A stretch of 64,000 bases of DNA, taken from assembly GCF_018271995.1 (NCBI RefSeq), contig NZ_JAGUCO010000004.1, positions 62,001 through 126,000 on the forward strand, read 5' to 3'. This document shows, piece by piece, positions 56,159 to 63,655 of the stretch (positions are counted from its first letter, which is position 1; each line of letters begins with the position of its first letter). Origin of the DNA: Carboxylicivirga linearis (GTDB lineage Bacteria; Bacteroidota; Bacteroidia; Bacteroidales; Marinilabiliaceae). The notes under the pieces were generated by a model that was not told where the DNA came from, searched no databases, and was given only the letters and a program-made list of their open reading frames with translations. Position numbers and translations under genes: made by a program.

Positions 56159-56546
56159 TGACTGTTTAATAGTAGAGTTGAATAAAATACCTTCAGATAA
56201 AGGCAATATATCGGTTGCAGAATCCAATATTAATGTCCCATTTGATATTAAACGAATTTATTATACTTATGACATCCCCTCTGAAGCAGAAAGAGGTGGA
56301 CATGCGCATAAGGAGCAACACGAATTAGTAATTGCTGCAAGTGGTAGTTTTAATGTTGTTATTGATGATGGGAAAAGAAAAAAAACATTTTTTTTAAATA
56401 ACCCGAATAAAGGTTTATGGCTAAAACCCGGCATTTGGCGTGAACTAAATAATTTTAGTAGTGGAGGCGTTGTTTTAGTTATGAATTCAGGTTTATATCT
56501 TGAATCGGACTACATTAGAGACTACAACAAATTTAAAAGCAAGTAA
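56142..56546 (+). CDS. FdtA/QdtA-like dTDP-4-keto-6-deoxyglucose 3,4-ketoisomerase paralogue 2
   Basis: 134 residues. The cupin core matches its neighbour (YYTYDIPSEAERGGHAHKEQHELVI, FFLNNPNKGLWLKPGIWREL), but it keeps both active-site histidines (His54 and His56) and the following Lys. It would move the keto group of dTDP-4-keto-6-deoxyglucose from C4 to C3 for the FdtB-like aminotransferase. Start ATG-ATG at 56142, inside the end of paralogue 1; its stop overlaps the next start by one base (TAATG). Confidence 0.9.
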   Translation: MMISIDDCLIVELNKIPSDKGNISVAESNINVPFDIKRIYYTYDIPSEAERGGHAHKEQHELVIAASGSFNVVIDDGKRKKTFFLNNPNKGLWLKPGIWRELNNFSSGGVVLVMNSGLYLESDYIRDYNKFKSK

Positions 56547-57490
56547 TGATTGAAGTAATAAATTACAGTCCGGAGTATAAAGATGAATGGGACAAATTTG
56601 TAAAAAGTGCCGACAACTTTTCATTCCTTTTTTTGAGAGATTACATAGAATATCACTCCGATAGGTTTGAAGATTATTCATTACTTCTTATCGAAAATAG
56701 AAATATAAAAGCACTCCTGCCAGGTAATATTTATAACGATGATTTTATCAGCCATCAAGGATTAACCTATGGAGGAATTATCCTACCGAAAAATACAAGC
56801 TTTGAAAAGCATTTGCTTTACCTCAATTCTTTTATAGATTACCTGAAACATAAAAATATTAAGCATTTCATTCTCAAATCACAGAATTACTTCTACTCGC
56901 AAACCCAACAAAATGCTTATGAATACATTTTTGCTTCAAATACCTTAATTGATAAACAGTACGATTTGGGCACACATATTAAATGCACCTCGCATGAGTT
57001 CCCTAAAAAATGTGTAAGAAAAGGGAAATTAGCACTATACGAAACTCATAGTGCATCGGATGCATCACTTTTTTGGCCATTATTAGAAAAAAGTTTGGAC
57101 TCTATCTATGATTCAAAGCCTGTGCATACATTAGAAGAAATTGAAAAGCTCAAAAGCAACTTTCCTGAAAACATTCAATTTATACATCTGATCAATATTG
57201 AAACTGGTGAATTGGATGCTGGAGCAGTATTATTTGCTATTAACGAAGTAGTAAAAGTTCAATATTTAGCCGTTAATGAAAATGGTCGCAAAAACAGAGC
57301 TTCAGATGTGCTTTATTACAATTTAATAGCTCATCTAAAAGAAAAGTATCAATACATTGATTTTGGAACCAATATGAAATATGATAATTCAATTAATTCT
57401 TCTCTTTTATCAACCAAAGAAAAATTCGGAACCTCTATCCACCCTGTTATCAAATATAAAATAGATATCACGTCGACATTAAAGTTTTAG
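56546..57490 (+). CDS. GNAT/FemAB-like acyltransferase
   Basis: 314 residues. No membrane segment. The N-terminal half (PEYKDEWDKFVKSADNFSFLFLRDYIEYHSDRFEDYSLLLIENRNIKALLPGN) and the C-terminal half (GELDAGAVLFAINEVVKVQYLAVNENGRKNRASDVLYYNLIAHLKEK.YIDFG pattern) look like the double GNAT fold of FemAB-like enzymes. Given its translational coupling to the ketoisomerase, it may N-acylate the amino sugar, in place of the hexapeptide acyltransferase FdtC. This is inference from context; the fold call is moderate. Confidence 0.65.
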   Translation: MIEVINYSPEYKDEWDKFVKSADNFSFLFLRDYIEYHSDRFEDYSLLLIENRNIKALLPGNIYNDDFISHQGLTYGGIILPKNTSFEKHLLYLNSFIDYLKHKNIKHFILKSQNYFYSQTQQNAYEYIFASNTLIDKQYDLGTHIKCTSHEFPKKCVRKGKLALYETHSASDASLFWPLLEKSLDSIYDSKPVHTLEEIEKLKSNFPENIQFIHLINIETGELDAGAVLFAINEVVKVQYLAVNENGRKNRASDVLYYNLIAHLKEKYQYIDFGTNMKYDNSINSSLLSTKEKFGTSIHPVIKYKIDITSTLKF

Positions 57491-57519
57491 ACTTTTACGA
57501 CGCTTTCACCTTTTGAAAA

Positions 57520-58644
57520 ATGAATAAAAGTCAAACAGTTCAGTCTGCTAAACAGATATTAATTCCTCTTATATCTTTACGTTTCTTCTTTGCTTTAAGA
57601 GTTTTTGGAAACCATCTGGCTCCATTACTTAATGGCAAATCCGAAATCTACGAGTCATTATCAAAATATATTTTTGAAGTACCTTTTGGTGTAAGTTTTT
57701 TTTACATTTTAAGTGGTTTTATTTTATCATATGTGTATCAAGATAAAATCGTAACCCAATCAATATCAATTAAGGATTTTTATATCTCGCGATTTGCCAG
57801 AATATACCCATTACACATCATAACTTTTCTTTTAATTCTTCCAATTGCTCCTGAATTTTACAATCCAACAAACTACTATGGTTGGTTGATTAAAATAGCC
57901 ACTCAGCTTACCTTAACACAATCTTTTATTCCCAAAGAAAGTATTTACTTCAGTTTTAATGCCCCTTCATGGAGTTTATCAAATGCCCTATTCTTTTACT
58001 TGATATTCCCTTTTGCTATACGTTCTTTTTATCGGCTCAAGCAAAATAAAGTATTTAGAGCTGCAGTAATTTGCATGTTTATTCTACTACCTTTTGTAAT
58101 GATCAACACTAATCAATCGTTGCAACATTGGTTATATTACATCAATCCAGTTATACGATCATTTGATTTCATAATTGGCATTCTATTATTCCATTTTCAT
58201 CAAATAATAATTGGAAGAGTACGATTAACTAAATTGAGCTTAACTGTTCTGGAGATCAGTACTATTTTTGTTTTTGCATTATTTCTGTACTATCATAATT
58301 TAGTTCCAGAAGTAATTAAATACTCATATTACACATGGCTGCCTTTAAGTTTAATTATTTTAGTGTTTTCCTTTCAAAAAGGCTACCTATCAGACATCCT
58401 GAACAACCGACTATTAATTACACTTGGGAAAAGCAGTTTCGGTATATACTTATTCCATAGAGTTGTAATAAAATACTTCACAATCTGTAATGATAAATAC
58501 CTATTTATTGAAAATGGATTTGCAATAGTAGCCATAACCCTAACTTTAACTATATTGGTAAGCTACTTATCATCTGAATACATTGAGAAATACTGGTCAA
58601 AAAGAATTAAAACCATGTATTATGGACTTAAAAGGAAATTTTAG
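57520..58644 (+). CDS. Acyltransferase 3 family membrane protein
   Basis: 374 residues with about ten membrane helices. ISLRFFFALRVFGNHLAPL places the family's His near the first helix, and GVSFFYILSGFILSYVYQDK and ISRFARIYPLHII are hallmark segments of the OafA/YrhL acyltransferases. It would add an O- or N-acyl group to a glycan at the inner membrane. It is 29 bases after the GNAT-like gene and the last of a four-gene plus-strand run. Confidence 0.92.
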   Translation: MNKSQTVQSAKQILIPLISLRFFFALRVFGNHLAPLLNGKSEIYESLSKYIFEVPFGVSFFYILSGFILSYVYQDKIVTQSISIKDFYISRFARIYPLHIITFLLILPIAPEFYNPTNYYGWLIKIATQLTLTQSFIPKESIYFSFNAPSWSLSNALFFYLIFPFAIRSFYRLKQNKVFRAAVICMFILLPFVMINTNQSLQHWLYYINPVIRSFDFIIGILLFHFHQIIIGRVRLTKLSLTVLEISTIFVFALFLYYHNLVPEVIKYSYYTWLPLSLIILVFSFQKGYLSDILNNRLLITLGKSSFGIYLFHRVVIKYFTICNDKYLFIENGFAIVAITLTLTILVSYLSSEYIEKYWSKRIKTMYYGLKRKF

Positions 58645-58654
58645 GTAATAAATT

Positions 58655-59749
58655 CTAGATTTTTTGCTCCCAAAATCTCACATATTCTTTCGCCACATAT
58701 AAATAATCATGGTGTTCTTCTGCAAATTTTCGGGAAGCCTTGGCTAATTTTGGCAGACTCTTTTTCTGCTTTATTAGATTCTCAAAAACAACGTACATGT
58801 CTTCTTCATCAATTGGTAAGTTAATTAATGGAAAATTCTTGTGCTCTTCCATCAATTTATACATATGCTCATCTGCTCCTCCTGCAACTACCATTCCTTT
58901 TGACATACCTAGCACTCCATTTAATCCACATCCATACGAATAGAGTTGATCAACCAAAATATGTGAGTTGTTAAATAGCTTTTGATAAACTTCAAAAGGA
59001 ACGGAGTCTACAATATTCAACATAACATCATTAGGATAGTCTCTTTCTATTTTCTTTAAAACTCGGTGAATTACATCGGTGCCTTTTAACACTTGCCTAT
59101 CTTTATAATGTCCCATAAAGAAAGAAATCTTCTTAGTGTCTTCCTTTACTTCATTACAAAACATGAACTTTTGCGTTTGAATCGGCAAAGGAATAAATGT
59201 AAGCTTTTGACCAAACTGTTCTCTATATGCTAATTCATATTCGGCACAACACGCTGTAATGCCCTTCGCAACCTTTGCTATTTTGTGATTATATTTCTTA
59301 TATATGTTACTTAATGGAACTTTTACGTATTGTCGCACATAATCATCCTTCAACAAGCTGGCATCATTAAAAACAGATTTAGAATACTTCCCGCTTAATC
59401 CATACGACACATAATAATAATCATTGCCATTGGCCCCAAGAAAGATTGATTTATTAAACAGATTAACAAATTCAAAAACCAATCTGTTTATCATTGGCTT
59501 GGCATCTAAGAAATTAGGATTTACTAATTGAACCACATCATAACCAATTAGTTTAGGTGTATTTTTAAGAATAGCCCACAATAACTTTATTTTGCGATTT
59601 TTACCTTTATAGTTGAAATCTATATCTCTTGGATAATTCTTCCAACCATCACCTGCTGATGCTACAGTAACATCATGCCCCAACTCTTTTAAACCAGCTG
59701 CTAAATTAGCATGCAAACCACTAAACTCGCCTAATAATAGTATTTTCAT
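58655..59749 (-). CDS. Glycosyltransferase, GT-B fold (family 1/4 type)
   Basis: 364 residues. N-terminal ILLLGEFSGLHANLAAGLKELGHDVTVAS and the later IHRVLKKIERDYPNDVMLNIVD and SHILVDQLYSYGCGLNGVLGMSKGMVVAGG fit a GT-B sugar transferase acting on the cytoplasmic face. The donor sugar is not known. It lies 5 bases after the GT2 gene on the same strand, so the two probably build consecutive linkages. Confidence 0.85.
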   Translation of the reverse strand: MKILLLGEFSGLHANLAAGLKELGHDVTVASAGDGWKNYPRDIDFNYKGKNRKIKLLWAILKNTPKLIGYDVVQLVNPNFLDAKPMINRLVFEFVNLFNKSIFLGANGNDYYYVSYGLSGKYSKSVFNDASLLKDDYVRQYVKVPLSNIYKKYNHKIAKVAKGITACCAEYELAYREQFGQKLTFIPLPIQTQKFMFCNEVKEDTKKISFFMGHYKDRQVLKGTDVIHRVLKKIERDYPNDVMLNIVDSVPFEVYQKLFNNSHILVDQLYSYGCGLNGVLGMSKGMVVAGGADEHMYKLMEEHKNFPLINLPIDEEDMYVVFENLIKQKKSLPKLAKASRKFAEEHHDYLYVAKEYVRFWEQKI

Positions 59750-59754
59750 TAAAT

Positions 59755-60702
59755 CTAATTAGAAGCCCTTAATCTAATACCGTATTTATATAGCTTACTC
59801 TTAAAATCATATATTGCTCTTAAAATTCGTCCAGGAATTTTTAATAAAAACCTTTGTTTTCTATTAAGCATCTGAGCATCTAAATTAACTAAGTAAACTT
59901 GAGCATTTTCTTCAAATCCTGCCATTTTAAATTTGAGGTAATGATTATAGCGATAGAAATTCATAAATTTTCGAAAAGGAAGTCTATCTTCCTCCACATT
60001 CAAATGATCATCAAATTGAAGATGCCTTTTGGATAAAATGGGCATATCGGTTATTCTATTACTTCCTTGTAAATTAACAACAACCGTTATTCTATTTATA
60101 TAAGCTAATTGAGATACTAAACCAGCTCTTATCCACAAGTCTGTATCTTGTCCTGTATCATACTTAGGATTAAACCCTCCAAGCATCATAAAAAATTCCT
60201 TTTTTAAACAAACAGATGAAGTACTAACAAGCGAATCAGACAAACTATTTTCGAAGTAATCACATACACCGTAACTGTTTTTTGAATCCAACATTAATGA
60301 TACATTCATTGGGTATGTACTCTTACCTTCTAACATATATTCATAACCTGTACAATACCATGATACTTCATATTTATTGTTAATTAATTGCTTTAATTTC
60401 TTTAGATGTTGGGGATACCAAATATCATCAGCATCAAGAAAAACAATATATTCACTTTTAGCCTTCTCTACCCCAAAATTTCTTGCTATAGAGGGGCCAG
60501 AATTTTTAATAGTATAACAAAACAACCGATCGTCTACAATTGAATTAACTACCTCAAGCCCTGAATCAGTGCTCCCATCGTTAACTATAATTAATTCGAA
60601 ACTTGTAAACTCCTGTTTTAATACTGATTGTATTGTATGTTCTATGTCTCTCTCTTTATTATAAAGAGGAATAACAACTGAAAAAAAAGGCTCTTGAACC
60701 AT
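59755..60702 (-). CDS. Glycosyltransferase family 2
   Basis: 315 residues from the ATG at 60702 (the frame opens two codons earlier with TTG). The GT-A core is clear: FSVVIPLYNKERDIEHTIQSVLKQEF, ELIIVNDGSTDSGLEVV, ARNFGVEKAKSEYIVFLDADDIWYPQHL with the DxD-type metal motif, and GGFNPKYDTGQDTDLWIRAG. Soluble. It likely adds a sugar to the lipid-linked unit flipped by the divergent flippase. Confidence 0.93.
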   Translation of the reverse strand: MVQEPFFSVVIPLYNKERDIEHTIQSVLKQEFTSFELIIVNDGSTDSGLEVVNSIVDDRLFCYTIKNSGPSIARNFGVEKAKSEYIVFLDADDIWYPQHLKKLKQLINNKYEVSWYCTGYEYMLEGKSTYPMNVSLMLDSKNSYGVCDYFENSLSDSLVSTSSVCLKKEFFMMLGGFNPKYDTGQDTDLWIRAGLVSQLAYINRITVVVNLQGSNRITDMPILSKRHLQFDDHLNVEEDRLPFRKFMNFYRYNHYLKFKMAGFEENAQVYLVNLDAQMLNRKQRFLLKIPGRILRAIYDFKSKLYKYGIRLRASN

Positions 60703-60758
60703 TAACAATTATAGAAAGTATTTGAATATATTAGCAAAAATAATAAAACAGAAAAGTC

Positions 60759-62042
60759 TTGCCAATTAAAAACACATTTGCTTTTATAAAGAATAACTTA
60801 CTCTTGAGAACATCTATAAAAAACGCATCTCAAGTAATAGTACGTTTTATTTTAGCATTTTTAAATATCAAAATCCTGGCTTATTTTATTGGTCCGTCAG
60901 GATTAGCAATAATTGGACAATTTCAGAACTATCTTCAACTAGGTGCAAATATAGGTAGCGGTGGAATAAATAAAGGGATCATTAAATTACTTGCCGATGA
61001 TAAAGAACATAAATCCGAGGTTATATCGACAGGAATAATCATTACAGGTTTCATAACCTTAATTGTAAGCATTATTACTTTTATCTTTTCTAACTCAATA
61101 TCAGTCCTTTTATTTGACAAACTCGATTACACAGTCCTCATAAAATCCTCATCTATATATTTATTTAGTACATCGCTATTAAATTTATATCTCGCTATTT
61201 TTAATGGGCTGCAAAAACTGAACTTATTCATAAAAACAAATCTAATAACGTTTATTAGTGCTTTCCTCAGCACCTCTTTATCTGTTTATTTCTGGGGACT
61301 GCATGGTGTAATATGGGGAGTTTTACTCTCAAATATTTTTGCTGCTACATGGGCTACTTTCCTAATTAAAAAACACTACCCTATTAATGAAATGACTGCT
61401 TCAAAAATCACTGTTCTTAAACTTACCAAATTTAGTTTAATGACACTTGTTTCAGGCATTATCTCACCACTCCTAATCATCATCATCAGAAAACTAATAA
61501 TTGCTAACACATCAATGGACGCCGCTGGAATTTGGGAAGGTATTAATAGAATTAGTTCAAACTATATCTCATTAATAACTATGTCATTTAGCTATTATTT
61601 CCTTCCTCGTTTTTCTTCATTAAAGAATAATTCTCAGATAAAAAAGGAACTAAAACAAACCTACTTAATATTTATTCCCATATTGGTAGCTGGTGCAATA
61701 GCTTTATACCTTTTAAGAGATATAATTATAAGTTTATTATTTACCGAAGCCTTTCAACCCATATCCCAAATAATTCACTGGCAACTACTTGGTGATATCT
61801 TTAAAATACTCGCCTGGATATTTGCCATATTACTAATTGCAAAAGAAAAGGTAAAAACATATATTTTTACAGAATTACTTTCTTTTGGAACTCAAATAGT
61901 ACTAGCTTTTTATATGCTCCCTAGATTTGGGATTGAAGGCTCCACATTATATTACTTCTTATCTAACCTTATTTATTTTCTAATTCTCCTCTTAATCATT
62001 TACTATAAACTACTCAGACCAGATAATAAAAAAGCGTTATAA
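60759..62042 (+). CDS. Polysaccharide flippase (Wzx/MATE-like)
   Basis: 427 residues with about 12 membrane helices, N-terminal ASQVIVRFILAFLNIKILAYFIGPSGLAIIGQFQNYLQLGANI as in O-antigen flippases. It moves lipid-linked oligosaccharide across the inner membrane. No ATG is found in the first ~200 codons; the first usable start in the open frame is TTG at 60759, right after an upstream stop and four other codons. The gene runs away from the GT2 gene across a 56-base spacer. No polymerase (Wzy) is visible next to it. Confidence 0.9.
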   Translation: MPIKNTFAFIKNNLLLRTSIKNASQVIVRFILAFLNIKILAYFIGPSGLAIIGQFQNYLQLGANIGSGGINKGIIKLLADDKEHKSEVISTGIIITGFITLIVSIITFIFSNSISVLLFDKLDYTVLIKSSSIYLFSTSLLNLYLAIFNGLQKLNLFIKTNLITFISAFLSTSLSVYFWGLHGVIWGVLLSNIFAATWATFLIKKHYPINEMTASKITVLKLTKFSLMTLVSGIISPLLIIIIRKLIIANTSMDAAGIWEGINRISSNYISLITMSFSYYFLPRFSSLKNNSQIKKELKQTYLIFIPILVAGAIALYLLRDIIISLLFTEAFQPISQIIHWQLLGDIFKILAWIFAILLIAKEKVKTYIFTELLSFGTQIVLAFYMLPRFGIEGSTLYYFLSNLIYFLILLLIIYYKLLRPDNKKAL

Positions 62043-62055
62043 ATTCCTTTACTTC

Positions 62056-62754
62056 TTACATCTCCCCTTCATCGGCAAAACTATAATAGGCTGATTCAGT
62101 AATAATAACATGGTCTAAAACAGGAATATCCATAATCTTACCTGCTTCCTTCATTTTTTGAGTTATTTGCCTGTCCATGTCACTGGGTTGTATATTTCCA
62201 CTAGGATGGTTATGACATAAGATTATTGATGATGCCAGATTATCAATAGCTGATTTCAGTATCAAGCGAACATCAATAACGGTTCCGGCAATTCCTCCTT
62301 GACTGATTTTATAGCGGGTAATAACTTTATTGGATCTATTCAATAATAAAACCCAGAATTCTTCATGAGGAAGATCACCCAAAACAGGCTGAAAAATATC
62401 GTATACATCTTTACTTTGGGTAATCTTTATCCGCTGTCTGGGATCTTGTAGTTTTCTACGTCTCCCCAATTCTAAACAAGCAACCACATTTATTGCTTTA
62501 GCATCTCCAACACCATGGTAACTCCCTTTTAAATCGGAAACTGTTTTTTTACCCAAATCATTTAAATTGTTATTGCAATCTTTTAGTATTTCCTTAGCAA
62601 GATCAACAGCACTTTGCTTAGAACTTCCTGATCCTAATATTATTGCTAAAAGCTCAGCATCCGATAGTGAAGACAATCCCTTTTCGAGCAGTTTTTCACG
62701 CGGCCGGTCTTCTAAGGCCCATTCCTTTATACTAAGGTGTTGGTATGGTTTCAT
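62056..62754 (-). CDS. radC: RadC family JAB-domain protein
   Basis: 232 residues from the ATG at 62754; the frame is open for 28 more codons into a terminator region, and the family begins HLSIKEWALEDRPREKL. A helix-hairpin-helix segment (LSDAELLAIILGSGS) precedes the JAB/MPN domain with the metal motif HNHPSGNIQPSDMD. RadC was once linked to repair, but its role is unsettled. Confidence 0.95.
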   Translation of the reverse strand: MKPYQHLSIKEWALEDRPREKLLEKGLSSLSDAELLAIILGSGSSKQSAVDLAKEILKDCNNNLNDLGKKTVSDLKGSYHGVGDAKAINVVACLELGRRRKLQDPRQRIKITQSKDVYDIFQPVLGDLPHEEFWVLLLNRSNKVITRYKISQGGIAGTVIDVRLILKSAIDNLASSIILCHNHPSGNIQPSDMDRQITQKMKEAGKIMDIPVLDHVIITESAYYSFADEGEM

Positions 62755-62807
62755 CAGAATCTTTTTATCAAGATAATGATGTATTATGAAAATGAAAAAT
62801 TTGACAT

Positions 62808-62836
62808 AAAAAAAGCCTTCCATTACAATGGAAGGC
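62808..62836 (-). terminator. Terminator of the tRNA-Glu/rpsT operon
   Basis: GCCTTCCATT (62815-62824) with AATGGAAGGC (62827-62836), then a T run on the minus strand (complement of 62808-62814). It lies 5 bases after the tRNA 3' end. Confidence 0.9.
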
Positions 62837-62841
62837 ATTAG

Positions 62842-62913
62842 CAGTCCCTAGGAGAATCGAACTCCTGTTTCAAGGATGAAAACCTTGCGTCCTAACCACT
62901 AGACGAAGGGACC
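62842..62913 (-). tRNA. tRNA-Glu (UUC), copy 2 in the operon
   Basis: A 72-base cloverleaf: acceptor GGTCCCT with AGGGACT (one G-U pair at the end), anticodon stem CAAGG/CCTTG around TTTTCAT with anticodon TTC, and T arm AGGAG-TTCGATT-CTCCT. CCA is not encoded. It is identical to the copy at 63216-63287, including a few flanking bases. Confidence 0.95.
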
Positions 62914-62926
62914 TTAGAAGCTTTGA

Positions 62927-63178
62927 TTAAAGCTTGTTCACATGGCTAGCTAATTTTGACTTTAAATTAGCAGCTTTATTTTTGTGAATAATGTTTCTTT
63001 TCGCCAATTTGTCTAGCATAGAGGTTACTTTAGGAAGCAAGTCCTGAGCAGCTTCTTTCTCAGATGTTCCTCTCAACTCTTTCACTGCATTACGAGTTGT
63101 TTTAGCGTAATATCTGTTGTGAAGTCTTCTCTTCTCTATCTGACGTATTCTCTTTTTTGCTGATTGATGATTTGCCAT
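62927..63178 (-). CDS. rpsT: 30S ribosomal protein S20
   Basis: 83 residues from the ATG at 63178, the usual S20 length. The open frame runs back into the neighbouring tRNA-Glu gene, so the longer 106-residue version is an artefact. [34 protein letters not shown] and the C-terminal [22 protein letters not shown] match S20, which binds 16S rRNA in the small subunit body. It is sandwiched between two identical tRNA-Glu genes and probably co-transcribed with them. Confidence 0.97.
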   Translation of the reverse strand: MANHQSAKKRIRQIEKRRLHNRYYAKTTRNAVKELRGTSEKEAAQDLLPKVTSMLDKLAKRNIIHKNKAANLKSKLASHVNKL

Positions 63179-63215
63179 CTTACTACAAATAATATTGTTA
63201 AATCTTTTACTTTTG

Positions 63216-63287
63216 CAGTCCCTAGGAGAATCGAACTCCTGTTTCAAGGATGAAAACCTTGCGTCCTAACCACTAGACGAAGGGACC
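63216..63287 (-). tRNA. tRNA-Glu (UUC), copy 1 in the operon
   Basis: Same 72-base cloverleaf as the other copy, anticodon TTC, no encoded CCA. It is the first gene after the promoter at 63329-63359 and lies 37 bases ahead of the rpsT start. Confidence 0.95.
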
Positions 63288-63328
63288 TTATTGCGTTTGG
63301 ACTATCATATCTGTCTCAAATGCGGATG

Positions 63329-63359
63329 CAAAGATATAGCAAATTCAATTCCCTCCAAA
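63329..63359 (-). promoter_or_regulatory. Promoter of the tRNA-Glu/rpsT/tRNA-Glu operon
   Basis: On the minus strand TTTG (complement of 63356-63359), 19 bases, then TATCTTTG (complement of 63329-63336) followed by C: the full consensus. Start predicted near 63322, about 35 bases before the first tRNA. Confidence 0.75.
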
Positions 63360-63471
63360 TATTTTTTCAAAAAAAAATACAAAAAATTTACTCCAAAATG
63401 TTAACATCATTGGTAAATAGCTCAATTACAAATAAAAATATCCGATACAAGACAAATTACTCTTATTTCAC

Positions 63472-63502
63472 TTGCGCATCATTTTAGAAATTTATTACTT
63501 TG
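63472..63502 (+). promoter_or_regulatory. Promoter of metK
   Basis: TTG (63472-63474), 21 bases, then TACTTTG (63496-63502), the shortened -7 variant seen elsewhere in the window. It predicts transcription starting near 63509, the first base of the riboswitch structure. Confidence 0.5.
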
Positions 63503-63508
63503 TCACTC

Positions 63509-63593
63509 GTGAAAAGTGGAAGGATTTGGCTGATTGCAACCACTCAAAAAAAGTGCTAAAACGCATACATTCGTTTTAAACTTCCTTTTTCAC
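63509..63593 (+). promoter_or_regulatory. SAM-II-like riboswitch in the metK leader
   Basis: The aptamer core is at 63515-63564: P1 stem AGTGG (63515-63519) with CCACT (63540-63544), a loop containing GGATTTGGC and ATTGCAA, an A-rich linker and GTGCTAAAACGC. The conserved GATTT, ATTGCAA and GCTAAA blocks and their order fit the SAM-II (SAM_alpha) class, and TTTGGC (63525-63530) can form the H-type pseudoknot with GCTAAA (63555-63560). metK, the SAM synthetase gene, is directly downstream, the expected feedback target. A competing duplex, GTGAAAA with TTTTCAC plus GGAAG with CTTCC (63509-63522 and 63581-63593), would break P1. Confidence 0.78.
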
Positions 63594-63655
63594 ATATCAT
63601 TTTTAAGTAATAACAATATGCAACTCATAGAAGTTGTTGTAATAGTGTATTTGAT

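Larger units (their letters stand above)
63337..63655. other. Divergent spacer between the tRNA-Glu operon and metK
   Basis: About 370 bases lie between the first tRNA-Glu and metK. It holds the tRNA operon promoter, the metK promoter (63472-63502), the SAM-II-like riboswitch (63509-63593) and a small hairpin CAACT/AGTTG (63621-63636) close to the metK start. The part at 63360-63470 is plain AT-rich DNA. Confidence 0.6.

Noticed and set aside
63179-63247. N-terminal extension of rpsT giving a 106-residue protein
   Set aside because: The extension is translation of the tRNA-Glu gene; S20 normally starts at MANHQS.
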